37,805 nucleotides of DNA from Thiotrichales bacterium 35-46-9 (GCA_002281095.1 NCFI01000009.1:1-37805), one strand, 5' to 3'; positions 6,313-15,531 are shown, numbered from the stretch's first letter. Translations and numbers: made by a program. The notes: generated by a model not told the origin, from the sequence alone.

Positions 6313-7401
6313 ATGAGTATCGGTCCAGTTATTGGTGTCATTGGTGCAGGTCAGCTCGGTCGGATGCTGGCCTTGGCAGGAACACGCTTGGGAGCGCGTT
6401 TTGCTTTTTATGAAGATGTACCCAGCTCAACCAGCGAAACACTGGGCAAGCTTTACCATCAACATCAACTGCAAGCCTTTATCGACAGCGTCGATGTGGT
6501 CACTTTTGAATCGGAAAATACGCCCGTCGCTTTGGTTGAGCAGATAGCCCAACACAAACCCGTTTTCCCGACTGCTAAGGCATTATTCACCGCCCAGCAT
6601 CGTGGACGTGAAAAAAATCTGTTTCGCTCGCTCGGTATTCAAACCGCCCCTTTTGCCATTGTCAACAGTCTAGCAGAACTAGAAGCGGCAGTGGAAAGCA
6701 TTGGACTGCCAGCCGTGCTCAAAACGACAACGGAAGGTTATGACGGCAAAGGACAGGCGGTGTTGCGCTCGCCGGACGATGTTGCAAGCGCATGGGAAAA
6801 CATCGGTCATCGAGAGCTGATTTTAGAAGGCTTTGTGCGTTTTCAACGCGAATTGTCCATCATTGCTGCCCGTGATGCACAGGGCAATACCGTATTTTAT
6901 CCCTTAGTCGAAAACCAACATCAAGACGGTATTTTACGGGTTACCCTCGCCCCTGCTCCAGCCGTTAGCACGGCTACCAGCGCACAAGCACAAACCATGG
7001 TGCAAGCCATTATGGATGCCTTGGATTATGTTGGAGTCATGGCGTTAGAACTCTTCGACACTGAAAACGGACTAGTGGTGAATGAAATGGCACCGCGTGT
7101 GCACAATTCAGGGCATTGGAGTCAAGATGGTGCTTGGACGGATCAATTCGAAAATCATTGCCGTGCCTTACTAGGTCTGCCTTTGGGCGATGCCAGCCAG
7201 TCGGTTAACGCCTGTGCCATGCTGAACCTGATTGGTGAATTAGGCAACTGGCAGCAGGCTTTGACCGTGCCGCACGCTCAGGTGCATCTATACGATAAGG
7301 CTCCCCGTGCTGGCCGCAAGCTAGGTCACATTAATGTCACCGCTAACAGCGAGACAGAACTACAGCAGACGATTGAACGAGTGAAGGACTTACTCGGTTA
7401 A
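6313..7401 (+). CDS. purK: N5-carboxyaminoimidazole ribonucleotide synthase PurK, 362 aa
   Basis: An ATP-grasp enzyme that makes N5-CAIR from AIR, bicarbonate and ATP. The N-terminal Rossmann-like part has GVIGAGQLGRMLALAG (residues 8-23). The ATP-grasp core includes PAVLKTTTEGYDGKGQAVL and ELILEGFVRFQRELSII. Metal-binding residues lie in VGVMALELFDTENGLVVNEMAPRVHNSGHW. The C-terminal domain ends with HLYDKAPRAGRKLGHINV. All expected parts are present and length matches the family. It is the last gene of the purEK operon, followed by a strong terminator. Confidence 0.97.
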   Translation: MSIGPVIGVIGAGQLGRMLALAGTRLGARFAFYEDVPSSTSETLGKLYHQHQLQAFIDSVDVVTFESENTPVALVEQIAQHKPVFPTAKALFTAQHRGREKNLFRSLGIQTAPFAIVNSLAELEAAVESIGLPAVLKTTTEGYDGKGQAVLRSPDDVASAWENIGHRELILEGFVRFQRELSIIAARDAQGNTVFYPLVENQHQDGILRVTLAPAPAVSTATSAQAQTMVQAIMDALDYVGVMALELFDTENGLVVNEMAPRVHNSGHWSQDGAWTDQFENHCRALLGLPLGDASQSVNACAMLNLIGELGNWQQALTVPHAQVHLYDKAPRAGRKLGHINVTANSETELQQTIERVKDLLG

Positions 7402-7420
7402 CGAATCATTCTCTGTAAAT

Positions 7421-7449
7421 AAAAAACCCAGCGAGTTGCTGGGTTTTTT
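7421..7449. terminator. Bidirectional terminator between purK and the metal hydrolase gene
   Basis: A perfect 12-pair palindrome, AAAAAACCCAGC and GCTGGGTTTTTT, with a GAGTT loop. It lies between convergent genes with A- and T-runs on both sides and so serves both. Confidence 0.95.
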
Positions 7450-7465
7450 ATACGTGTCAATCGGA

Positions 7466-8272
7466 TTAAAATTTAATCGTCTCGCCGACTTTCATCACTT
7501 TCAGATTCGCTTTAGCACCACGTTTTTTAAGTGCCTTGGCAAATTCTTCCGGTGTGCCACTTAAAATATTGAACGTACCGTAATGATTCGGAATGGCCAT
7601 TTTCGGATTCACCAATTTCACCGCTTCGGCAGCACGCTCTGGCCCCATGGTAAAACGGTCACCAATCGCCACTAACATGGCATCAATTTTACCAAACTCA
7701 TTAACCAACTTCATGTCGGAGAATAAATCGGTATCACCCGTGTGGTAGAAGCGTGGGCCGTTCTTAATCGAAACCACAAAACCAACCGCAATACCCGCTT
7801 CTTTCAGATCTCCATTTTCCAATTCCACTGACCCACCATGAACCGCTGGTACAAAACCGACCTTCACTTCGCCATCTAATAGGCTGATCTCACCACCAGG
7901 AAAGCCTGCCGTACCCATATTGAACTGACCTTCGGGGAACTTCATGTGTTTCACCATCGCTTTGCCCAACTCTAGTGTTGAAACCAACATCGCCGTTGGA
8001 TTGTTTTCGGCAATCGCCGTTGCATCAGCAATGTGGTCAAAATGACCATGAGTCGCTAAGATCAAACTAACATCATCCAAGGCCTCCATGTCTTTTTTGG
8101 CGTTTGGGTTGGTTGGATTATTAAACCATGGGTCGATAATGACGGTTTTACCCGATGGCGTGACAATTTTATAGGTTGAATGGCCGTACCAAGTGAGCTG
8201 AGTCGCCGCTAACGCAGGAATGGCTAATACTAAGGCACTGGTCGCGATGACCGCTTTCAATAGTTGTTTCAT
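7466..8272 (-). CDS. Exported metal-dependent hydrolase, UPF0173-like metallo-beta-lactamase fold, 268 aa
   Basis: The first 22 residues form a signal peptide (MKQLLKAVIATSALVLAIPALA), so the enzyme is probably periplasmic. The mature part begins TQLTWYGHSTYKI and has IIDPWFNNP. The metallo-beta-lactamase motif is HGHFDH at 75-80. Further expected metal ligands are His in VPAVHGG, Asp in YHTGDTDLF and His in AIPNHYGTF. This is the layout of the UPF0173 (YtkL-like) hydrolases, which normally lack a signal peptide. Substrate is unknown; it should not be called an antibiotic-resistance enzyme. An AGAGGTAA site precedes the ATG. It is a single gene, downstream of but not clearly co-transcribed with glyQS. 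Confidence 0.85.
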   Translation of the reverse strand: MKQLLKAVIATSALVLAIPALAATQLTWYGHSTYKIVTPSGKTVIIDPWFNNPTNPNAKKDMEALDDVSLILATHGHFDHIADATAIAENNPTAMLVSTLELGKAMVKHMKFPEGQFNMGTAGFPGGEISLLDGEVKVGFVPAVHGGSVELENGDLKEAGIAVGFVVSIKNGPRFYHTGDTDLFSDMKLVNEFGKIDAMLVAIGDRFTMGPERAAEAVKLVNPKMAIPNHYGTFNILSGTPEEFAKALKKRGAKANLKVMKVGETIKF

Positions 8273-8375
8273 GGGCGTTACCTCTTATTAATATCTCGTT
8301 ATTCGATATAAGTCGCACAAAAGCTCAACAAAGCGACAAACCAAAGCACACACTTACATCGACCGAGTTACTATA

Positions 8376-10430
8376 TTACAGCTGACCAATATCCGCAACC
8401 AAACTCATTAACTGATGGGCGCTGGCCAAGAGTGCTAAGCGATTATGGCGTAGCGCTTCATCATCAACATTCACCATCACATCGGCAAAAAAAGCATCGG
8501 CTGGCTCACGCAATGCTGACAAGGTTTGCAACACTGCCGCATAATTGGCTTGGCTGTAATGGCGTTGCGCTTCCACTTCGATATCACACAAGGCCAACCA
8601 CAGTTTTTGCTCCGCACCTGCCTGTAATAAGTCGGTATTAACCGTGGAATGACTGCTTGCCGATTTTTTCAGAATATTACCAATACGCTTATTAGCGGCC
8701 GCTAAGGCTTCTGCTTCGGGCAACTGAACAAAATGCTCAACCGCTTGCAAACGACGCCACATATCTAAGGGTTGTGCCGAAGCCACAGCACGCACTGACT
8801 CGAACCATTCTGGCTTAACACCCGCTTCGACCGCATAGCCTTTGAAACGCGCCATAACGAAATCGACGATTTGTGCTACCAAATCACTATTCACCACTGG
8901 ATTATGCAGTGCTAACGCTTCGCGTACCCAGTAGTCAACATCCATAGCCAACTCAGATTCAACGGCAATGCGTACTATGCCCAGTGCCGCACGACGAAGC
9001 GCAAAGGGGTCTTTATCACCAGTCGGAATCATGCCCGCATAAAAAATACCCGTCAGTGTATCGAACTTATCGGCCAAAGCAACCGCTTGAGCCACTGAAT
9101 TGGTGGGAATGTCTGCGCCACCGCCTTTCGGCCAGTAGTGTTGTTCGATGGCATAGGCGACATCGACATCTTCATTGGCTTGTAGCGCATAATAACGCCC
9201 CATAATGCCTTGTAGCTCAGGGAATTCGCCCACCATCGCCGACATTAAATCGCACTTCGCCAGTCGTGCCGCACGCCCCGCCAACTCAGGCGATGAACCT
9301 AGGTGTTTCGCCATCGCCGCTGCCAGGGTTTCAATGCGTTCTACTTTATCGAACACACTGCCCAAGTCTTTCTGGAAAATAACGGTTTTTAAAGGCTGCA
9401 ACCAAGCTTCCATACTGTGCTTTAAGTCTTGCTGCCAGAAGAAACGCGCATCGGACAAACGTGGACGTACCACTTTTTCATTGCCTTCTCGAATTTGCGC
9501 CACGTCCGTACTGTCAATATTGGTAATAACGATAAAAACCGGCGTCAATTTACCTTGTGCATCAACGGTATGAAAGTATTTTTGGTTAGCCTTCATTGTT
9601 GAAATCAGGCATTCTTGTGGCACTTGCAAAAAGTCTTCATCAAAACGACAGGTCACCGCACTCGGCCATTCAACCAGAGCAGCCACCTCTTCCACCAACT
9701 CAGGATCAATTTCTGCAACCACACCGGCATCTTTCGCTGCTGCTTGCACCAAATCGACAATGGTATCCATACGGGCATTAAAGCTAGCGACAACAAAGGC
9801 TTTTGCCAAGGTTTGTTCGTAACTTGCGGCATCTTTCAGCAACACCAGTTCAGGGTGATGCACACGATGACCGACACTCACTTGCGCCGATTCAACACCC
9901 AGAATACGACAAGGCAAGACATCCTCACCTAACAATAAAGTGACGTGTTTGACAGGGCGCACGAATTCCGCATCACCGGCGCCCCAGCGCATGCGTTTGG
10001 GAATGGGCAAGTCAGCCAAGGCTTTTTCGACCATGGCGGGTAACAAATCGCGTGTGTGACCACCCTTAATGACCTGTTTTACTGCCATCCAGACACCCTT
10101 AGGGGTATCCACTTCAATCAAATCCGTAATGGCAACACCATTGGTACGCGCAAAACCTTCTAGGGCTTTACTGGGGTTACCTTCTTTATCAAAGGCTTGT
10201 GACTTGGGAGGACCTTGACGTTCTTGCACGCGATCTTCTTGCTGACATTGCAAGTCGCGCACGCGCACCGCCAAGCGGCGTGGTGTGGCAAAGGGTTCAA
10301 CATCGCCATAGGCTAGGTTAGCCGTGGTCAGCTGTTTCGCCATGCCATCGGCAAAGGCGTGCATTAGGCGTTTAAGCGCTTTAGGTGGTAACTCTTCGGT
10401 GGCAATTTCAACTAAAAAATCGGCTTTCAT
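8376..10430 (-). CDS. glyS: Glycyl-tRNA synthetase beta subunit GlyS, 684 aa
   Basis: The tRNA-binding subunit of the bacterial alpha2-beta2 glycyl-tRNA synthetase. It begins [21 protein letters not shown], the conserved start of the family. It contains DLPIPKRMRWG, EVAALVEWPSAVTC, FLQVPQECLISTMKANQKYF, TDRKE-region equivalents including DPFALRRAALGIVRI, and a C-terminal anticodon-binding-like region (LPEAEALAAANKRIGNILKK, RLALLASAHQLMSLVADIGQL). Length matches the usual 680-700. Its ATG overlaps the glyQ stop by one base (TAATG), so the subunits are made in step. Confidence 0.97.
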   Translation of the reverse strand: MKADFLVEIATEELPPKALKRLMHAFADGMAKQLTTANLAYGDVEPFATPRRLAVRVRDLQCQQEDRVQERQGPPKSQAFDKEGNPSKALEGFARTNGVAITDLIEVDTPKGVWMAVKQVIKGGHTRDLLPAMVEKALADLPIPKRMRWGAGDAEFVRPVKHVTLLLGEDVLPCRILGVESAQVSVGHRVHHPELVLLKDAASYEQTLAKAFVVASFNARMDTIVDLVQAAAKDAGVVAEIDPELVEEVAALVEWPSAVTCRFDEDFLQVPQECLISTMKANQKYFHTVDAQGKLTPVFIVITNIDSTDVAQIREGNEKVVRPRLSDARFFWQQDLKHSMEAWLQPLKTVIFQKDLGSVFDKVERIETLAAAMAKHLGSSPELAGRAARLAKCDLMSAMVGEFPELQGIMGRYYALQANEDVDVAYAIEQHYWPKGGGADIPTNSVAQAVALADKFDTLTGIFYAGMIPTGDKDPFALRRAALGIVRIAVESELAMDVDYWVREALALHNPVVNSDLVAQIVDFVMARFKGYAVEAGVKPEWFESVRAVASAQPLDMWRRLQAVEHFVQLPEAEALAAANKRIGNILKKSASSHSTVNTDLLQAGAEQKLWLALCDIEVEAQRHYSQANYAAVLQTLSALREPADAFFADVMVNVDDEALRHNRLALLASAHQLMSLVADIGQL

Positions 10431-11365
10431 TACACACCCTCCTTCACATCAACTTTACACATCGGGAAACCCAGTGCTTCACGTCTAGCCACATAAGCTT
10501 CAGCCACTTGCTTGGCCATAGCACGCACTCGACCAATAAAGCGTTGGCGCTCGGTTACCGAAATCGCTTTACGTGCGTCTAACAAGTTAAAACTGTGCGA
10601 GGCCTGTACCACTTGCTCGTAAGCAGGCAAAGGCAAATCCTGGCTAATGAGTGAATTGAAGGCGGTTTCACAATCATCGAATGTTTTGAACAGCACATCG
10701 GTATTGGCGTGCTCAAAGTTATAAGTGGACATTTCCACTTCGTTTTGATGGAAAACATCGCCATATGTCACCTTACCCTGCGGACCATCAACCCAAGTCA
10801 AATCGTAAACACTATCCACTCCTTGCAGGTACATAGCGATACGCTCAAGACCATAGGTAATTTCGCCCGACACAGGACGACATTCTAAGCCGCCTACTTG
10901 CTGAAAGTAAGTAAACTGAGTCACTTCCATGCCGTTTAACCAAACTTCCCAGCCCAATCCCCAAGCACCGAGCGTAGGTGATTCCCAGTTGTCTTCAACA
11001 AAGCGAATATCGTGTACCTTACGGTCAACACCCATCATTTCCAACGACTGCAAATACAAATCTTGAATATTATCGGGTGAGGGTTTTAATAAAACCTGGA
11101 ATTGGTAGTAATGCTGCAAGCGATTGGGGTTTTCACCATAACGGCCATCGGTGGGACGGCGACAAGGTTGCACATAAGCGGTGCGCCATGGCTCTGGCCC
11201 TAAAGCACGTAAAAAAGTCGCTGAGTGAAAGGTTCCTGCACCCATCGGCATATCGTAGGGCTGAATTACCACACAGCCTTGTTGCGCCCAAAATTCTTGC
11301 AGAGCCGCAATGAGTCCTTGGAAAGTTTTAATATTGTGCTTGGGGGTGGCGGATGACACGGTCAT
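10430..11365 (-). CDS. glyQ: Glycyl-tRNA synthetase alpha subunit GlyQ, 311 aa
   Basis: The catalytic subunit that activates glycine and charges tRNA-Gly. The frame is open for 51 codons upstream, but homology begins at [20 protein letters not shown]. The ATG at 11365 has a GGAG site five bases before it, so I place the start there, giving a normal length (about 300). Motifs of class II synthetases are visible: [23 protein letters not shown] near the N-terminus, [21 protein letters not shown] with motif 2 arginine, and GLEWE-like [21 protein letters not shown]. It overlaps glyS by one base. The upstream DNA is shared with the divergent M23 peptidase gene. Confidence 0.95.
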   Translation of the reverse strand: MTVSSATPKHNIKTFQGLIAALQEFWAQQGCVVIQPYDMPMGAGTFHSATFLRALGPEPWRTAYVQPCRRPTDGRYGENPNRLQHYYQFQVLLKPSPDNIQDLYLQSLEMMGVDRKVHDIRFVEDNWESPTLGAWGLGWEVWLNGMEVTQFTYFQQVGGLECRPVSGEITYGLERIAMYLQGVDSVYDLTWVDGPQGKVTYGDVFHQNEVEMSTYNFEHANTDVLFKTFDDCETAFNSLISQDLPLPAYEQVVQASHSFNLLDARKAISVTERQRFIGRVRAMAKQVAEAYVARREALGFPMCKVDVKEGV

Positions 11366-11461
11366 AACTCCAACAACATCTGGATAAAAATAGGCTTGTA
11401 TTCTACCACAAGGAGATAGTGAATCTGAGCGTCGGTTCATAATCACCTTAAAAGCATAACT

Positions 11462-11490
11462 TTGCATGTGATGCCTATCACATGTATAAT
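11462..11490 (+). promoter_or_regulatory. Promoter of the M23 peptidase-anmK operon
   Basis: TTGCAT (11462-11467), exactly 17 bases of spacer, then a perfect TATAAT (11485-11490). This is the best sigma70 promoter in the window. It gives a leader of about 35 bases to the ATG at 11532. Confidence 0.8.
11465..11484. promoter_or_regulatory. CRP-type palindrome inside the promoter spacer
   Basis: CATGTGAT-GCCT-ATCACATG is a perfect inverted repeat with eight-base arms. It contains the CRP/Vfr-type core TGTGA-N6-TCACA (11467-11482). Its place between -35 and -10 suggests repression of the M23-anmK promoter. It also lies about 100 bases upstream of glyQ on the other strand, where it might act differently. 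Confidence 0.65.
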
Positions 11491-11531
11491 GAACTGATAA
11501 ATTATCTTGTCCAAACATAGGTTACCCCCGC

Positions 11532-12899
11532 ATGATGGCAGAACTCAAACACCGCATAGCGCCCACTAAGCGCTTACACAAGCTGGTCATCGCCAGCAGC
11601 CTAACCCTCGCAACGCTTGCAACCATCGCTTCCCTTCCTATTCAGGCCAACTTCCCGTCACGAACTTTCGAACTTCCCTTACCCGAAATAACTCGTCAAA
11701 TTGATGAGTCTTTGGCATTGCTTGACGAAACAGAAGAAAGTGCCGAATTGGTCAGTCAATGGGTAGAAGTTAAGCCTGGTGACAATTTGGGCGTCATTAT
11801 GGAGCGCGTCGGTGTGGGTGCTGGCGTTGCTGCACAGTTATCTGCTAGCCCAAATGGGGATGCTTTCCGTAAGCTTCGTGCAGGCACGCACATGGAACTT
11901 AAGTTCGATGAGAACAACCAACTCGTTGCCCTAAACTACCATTTTTCCAGCTTGAATATTCTGACAGCAGAAAAAACCGATAGTGGCTTTGCTGTCCAGC
12001 AAATCATCAAACCCGTTGAAAGTCAGATTGTCAGTTTCAGTGGCACCATTGATAATTCACTTTTCTTAGACGGTCGCAAAGCAGGCATGCAAGCGCAGCA
12101 AATCATGGATATGGCGGACATTTTCGCTTGGGATATTGATTTCGGACGTGAACTACAACCCGGCAACACCTTTAGCGCTGTTTTTGACGTTCCTTATGCG
12201 GAAGGTAAAGCGGTTGGATCGGGTAAGTTACTCGCTGCTCGTATTGTCATTGGCAAAAAAGAGCATACCGCTTTCTACCATGCCGCTAGCAAAGCTTACT
12301 ATGATCAAGAAGGCAAAAGCTTACGCAAGGCTTTCAACCGCAATCCAGTAGACTATGTTCGCATCACTTCTGGGTTCAGCAAAGCACGTTATCATCCGGT
12401 ACTGCATAAGATTCGTGCACATAAAGGCGTGGATTATGGTGCCCCTATTGGCACTCCAGTTAAAGCAACTGGTGACGGCAAAGTCACTATGAAAGGCTGG
12501 GGTAATGGTTATGGTAATATGATTACCATTCAACACGGTGCTACTTATACCACTGTTTACGGACATTTATCACGTTTTGCTAAAGGTATCCAAGCTGGAA
12601 GTAATGTCAAACAAGGGGAAGTGATCGGTTATGTCGGCATGACCGGATTGGCCAGCGGCCCGCACTTACACTATGAGTTCCGTGTTAAAGGTCAGCACGT
12701 TGACCCCTTGGGCGTTAAATTTGTTGAAGGTGATCCGTTAAAATCTAAAGATAAGCCAGCCTTTATGCAGCAAGTTGCACAACTAACCGAGCGCATGAAT
12801 ACGCCAGTGTTGGATGATGCCACCATGGCAAAATTTAGTGATGACATCAGCGTTAGCGCTGAAAGCACACAAACGGCTTACAACACACAGTTCGAGTGA
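11532..12899 (+). CDS. M23-family murein DD-endopeptidase, membrane-anchored, 455 aa
   Basis: A zinc peptidase that cuts cross-links in peptidoglycan on the periplasmic side. A hydrophobic segment at about 18-38 is a signal anchor or signal peptide. An OapA/LysM-like region follows (WVEVKPGDNLGVIMERVGV to about residue 140). The C-terminal M23 domain spans about 280-400, with HKGVDYGAP carrying the zinc ligands His297 and Asp301, a conserved YGHLSRF, and HLH at 378-380. This layout matches MepM/YebA-type proteins. Two ATGs, at 11532 and 11535, are possible starts. It is followed after six bases by anmK, linking wall cutting to recycling of anhydromuropeptide sugars, and lies under a CRP-site promoter. 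Confidence 0.92.
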   Translation: MMAELKHRIAPTKRLHKLVIASSLTLATLATIASLPIQANFPSRTFELPLPEITRQIDESLALLDETEESAELVSQWVEVKPGDNLGVIMERVGVGAGVAAQLSASPNGDAFRKLRAGTHMELKFDENNQLVALNYHFSSLNILTAEKTDSGFAVQQIIKPVESQIVSFSGTIDNSLFLDGRKAGMQAQQIMDMADIFAWDIDFGRELQPGNTFSAVFDVPYAEGKAVGSGKLLAARIVIGKKEHTAFYHAASKAYYDQEGKSLRKAFNRNPVDYVRITSGFSKARYHPVLHKIRAHKGVDYGAPIGTPVKATGDGKVTMKGWGNGYGNMITIQHGATYTTVYGHLSRFAKGIQAGSNVKQGEVIGYVGMTGLASGPHLHYEFRVKGQHVDPLGVKFVEGDPLKSKDKPAFMQQVAQLTERMNTPVLDDATMAKFSDDISVSAESTQTAYNTQFE

Positions 12900-12905
12900 T
12901 CAAAC

Positions 12906-14006
12906 GTGCTAACGCTGGGCATTCTTTCGGGTACCAGTGTTGATGCCATTGATATCGCTTTGGTAGATTGGCAATCACAATCTCCAAAGCTCATCGCTTT
13001 TGACGAGTTTGAATGGCCTAAGCACATTCAAGCTCGCTTACTGGCGCTACCTGAATCCCCTCTAGTTTATTTAGCTCAACTGGGCGAACTGAATACCGCT
13101 GTTGGGCAGGTATTTGCTCAGTGCATTCAAACCTTTCTTAGGAAGCAGCAGATAGACGCGTCTACCATTTCAGTTATTGGCAGTCATGGGCAAACGCTTT
13201 GGCATCAACCCCAAGGCGAACATCCTTTTAGCCTACAAATCGGTCATGCAGCAGTCATCGCCAAACAAACAGGGATTAGCGTTGCCGCTGACTTCCGTAT
13301 GGATGATGTGGCACTGGATGGACAAGGCGCTCCGCTTGCACCCGCCTTTCATGAAGTCTTGTTCGCAAAAGCTAATGAATCGGTTGGTGTGCTCAATTTA
13401 GGTGGCATTGCCAATATCACCTTACTACGTCCGACTCAGCCAATCATCGGTTTTGATACCGGTCCGGCTAACACCTTGCTGGACGCTTGGTATCGACAGC
13501 ATCATCACGACCGCGCCTACGATATGGCAGGCAACTGGGCAGCCAGCGCACCTGTCGATGATGCACTTTTAACACAGTTGCTGACTCACCCCTACTTTAA
13601 GCAGCCCCTACCCAAAAGCACAGGTCGAGAAGATTTTTCGTTACAGTGGCTTAACGAGCAACTGACAGGGTTCACACATCTATCCGCAGCGCAGGTGCAA
13701 AGCACGCTCATGCAATTAACAGTGCAAAGCATTGCTCGTATTGTCAATCAAACACTCAGCAATGGCAGTCTGATCTGGTTAGCTGGCGGTGGCGTCATGA
13801 ATGATGAATTGATGAAACGACTCAAATGCGCCCTGCCTGACTATCGAATTCTGCCGACCGAGCAAGCAGGCTACCCTTCAGCGACCATTGAAGCCATGCT
13901 GTTTGCCTGGTTAGGCAAGCAACGTTTACAGGCACATGCAGTCAATCTCACTTCGATTACAGGCAGTAAAAAGCCCGCCATTCTGGGCGGGCTTTGGTTA
14001 CCATAA
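12906..14006 (+). CDS. anmK: Anhydro-N-acetylmuramic acid kinase AnmK, 366 aa
   Basis: Phosphorylates and opens 1,6-anhydro-MurNAc released from peptidoglycan, giving MurNAc-6-phosphate for recycling. The ASKHA-fold signatures are present: GILSGTSVDAIDIALVDW at the start, SHGQTLWHQP, and GVLNLGGIANITLL. FDTGPANTLLDAWY and the end GYPSATIEAMLFAWLG complete the set. Length matches E. coli (369). The start is a GTG at 12906, six bases after the peptidase stop; no ATG fits. The last codons (about residues 355-363) run through a terminator hairpin used by the convergent citrate synthase gene. The C-terminus ITGSKKPAILGGLWLP still matches the family ending. Confidence 0.95.
   Translation: MLTLGILSGTSVDAIDIALVDWQSQSPKLIAFDEFEWPKHIQARLLALPESPLVYLAQLGELNTAVGQVFAQCIQTFLRKQQIDASTISVIGSHGQTLWHQPQGEHPFSLQIGHAAVIAKQTGISVAADFRMDDVALDGQGAPLAPAFHEVLFAKANESVGVLNLGGIANITLLRPTQPIIGFDTGPANTLLDAWYRQHHHDRAYDMAGNWAASAPVDDALLTQLLTHPYFKQPLPKSTGREDFSLQWLNEQLTGFTHLSAAQVQSTLMQLTVQSIARIVNQTLSNGSLIWLAGGGVMNDELMKRLKCALPDYRILPTEQAGYPSATIEAMLFAWLGKQRLQAHAVNLTSITGSKKPAILGGLWLP
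13970..13995. terminator. Terminator hairpin inside the 3' end of anmK
   Basis: AAAGCCCGCC and GGCGGGCTTT form a perfect ten-pair stem with an ATTCTG loop. On the minus strand the stem is followed by TTTTT, making a good terminator for the citrate synthase gene (stop at 14019). On the plus strand only three T follow, so it is weaker for anmK. Confidence 0.8.
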
Positions 14007-14018
14007 AATTGATTGCGC

Positions 14019-15173
14019 CTATCGCTGACTAATTGGCGTGTAACGACGCTCACTCTCACCCATGTATATTTGCGTAGGACGGTAAATTTTATTTTTCTTC
14101 AACTGTTCATGCCAATGCGCTAACCAACCGGCCGAGCGAGAAATGGCAAAAATAGGCGTGTAAGAAGCTGGATCAAAGCCCATTTCACGATACAAAATAC
14201 CGGAATAGAAATCGACATTCGGATAAACACCCTTATGCGCCAGCAACTCTTTACACACTTCTTCGACTACTAAGGCGGTTTCAAACAACTTACTGAGCTT
14301 ACCGCCCTTATCAAGCAAATGTTCTTGAATGAGTTGTTGCAAAATGGCAGCTCGCGGATCCTTCGTTTTATATTCACGATGTCCCATACCCCAAATCACT
14401 TGCTTATTGGCCAAACGATTTTCGATATAAGCGCGCGCATTTTTGGCATCACCAATTTCTTCCAACATGGTAATGACTTTTTCATTCGCCGCACCATGCA
14501 GCGGGCCAGACAAAGAACCAATTGCCGATGAAACCACCGAACAGGGATTAGCCAGAGTCGAGCCTGTCACCAAGGCAGTAAAGGTAGAAGCATTAATGGT
14601 GTGTTCTGCATGTAAAATTAAGCAGGCATCGAGCAAACGCTCCCACACAGCATCTGGCTCTTTGCCTTTGAGCATATAAAGCATGTTGCCTGCATAAGAC
14701 AAGTCGGTACGCGGATTAATGGGATCATAGCCGTTACGCAAATGCTCCCACATTGCCACTAAGGTACCCATATGCGCCAAGATATTTTCCGACACTTCAC
14801 GAATATAGGTGGCATCATTCTCATCGCCCGCCATATAAGCAGTAGAAGGATAGAAGCTGGCCATCGAAGCCATGACCGTTTGCAACATGTGCATCGGATG
14901 CGTTGTTGCTGGCAAACACTTCATTAATGAACGAATGTTGTATTTGACGCGACGATTCTCGTTGAGCTTTTCAGTAAAACGTGCCAACTCATCTGCCGAC
15001 GGTAATTCACCGGTCAGCAGCAACAGTGCTGTTTCTTCAAACGAAGAAAACTGAGCCAGTTCCGCAATGGAATAACCCCGATAGGTTAGAACACCCGCCT
15101 GTCCATCAATATAGGAAATTGCCGACTCTGTCGCGGGAACCCCAGCCAAACCGGGAATATAAGCCATTGTCAT
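14019..15173 (-). CDS. gltA: Citrate synthase, short type, 384 aa
   Basis: Condenses acetyl-CoA with oxaloacetate at the entry to the citric acid cycle. The catalytic triad is visible: His226 in SGPLHGAANE, His265 in GMGHREY, Asp321 in YPNVDFYSG. HAEHTINAST (188-197) is the conserved neighbouring helix. At 384 residues it is the short form, lacking the N-terminal domain of the roughly 430-residue enterobacterial GltA that mediates NADH inhibition. Short forms include both citrate and 2-methylcitrate synthases. No prpB or prpD neighbour is present, so citrate synthase is preferred, but 2-methylcitrate synthase is possible. The erpA gene ends 16 bases upstream, so they may share a transcript. 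Confidence 0.85.
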   Translation of the reverse strand: MTMAYIPGLAGVPATESAISYIDGQAGVLTYRGYSIAELAQFSSFEETALLLLTGELPSADELARFTEKLNENRRVKYNIRSLMKCLPATTHPMHMLQTVMASMASFYPSTAYMAGDENDATYIREVSENILAHMGTLVAMWEHLRNGYDPINPRTDLSYAGNMLYMLKGKEPDAVWERLLDACLILHAEHTINASTFTALVTGSTLANPCSVVSSAIGSLSGPLHGAANEKVITMLEEIGDAKNARAYIENRLANKQVIWGMGHREYKTKDPRAAILQQLIQEHLLDKGGKLSKLFETALVVEEVCKELLAHKGVYPNVDFYSGILYREMGFDPASYTPIFAISRSAGWLAHWHEQLKKNKIYRPTQIYMGESERRYTPISQR

Positions 15174-15189
15174 AGATTATTACACTCAC

Positions 15190-15531
15190 TCACACACTAA
15201 AAGAAGAACCACAACCACAAGTTGATGTCGCGTTAGGATTTTCAATGACGAAACGCGCGCCAGATAAATCCTCTAGGTAATCAATTTTGGCGCCTACCAA
15301 GTATTGAAAACTCATCGAGTCGATTAAAAGCTGTACGCCATCTTTCTCAACTGAAGTATCGTCCTCATTAACGGCAGCATCAAAAGTAAAGCCATACTGA
15401 AAACCAGAACAACCACCACCCGTGATGTAAACACGCAATTTAAGATCAGGATTATTTTCATCCGCCAACAAGGTTTTGACCTTGGCGGCGGCATTATCAG
15501 TAAAGTTTACTGGCACAAAAGTGTCGCTCAT
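15190..15531 (-). CDS. erpA: A-type iron-sulfur insertion protein ErpA, 113 aa
   Basis: Carries and inserts Fe-S clusters into target proteins. The three cluster-binding cysteines are present: Cys41 in [11 protein letters not shown], and Cys105 and Cys107 in [10 protein letters not shown] at the C-terminus. The length and the phrase [14 protein letters not shown] fit ErpA better than IscA or SufA. It stands alone, without isc genes, between argC and citrate synthase. argC next to erpA is a recurrent order in betaproteobacteria. Confidence 0.93.
   Translation of the reverse strand: MSDTFVPVNFTDNAAAKVKTLLADENNPDLKLRVYITGGGCSGFQYGFTFDAAVNEDDTSVEKDGVQLLIDSMSFQYLVGAKIDYLEDLSGARFVIENPNATSTCGCGSSFSV

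Noticed and set aside
11366-11518. Fifty-one-codon N-terminal extension of GlyQ
   Set aside because: No homology to GlyQ, it contains the divergent promoter and CRP-type site, and the inner ATG has a better ribosome site.
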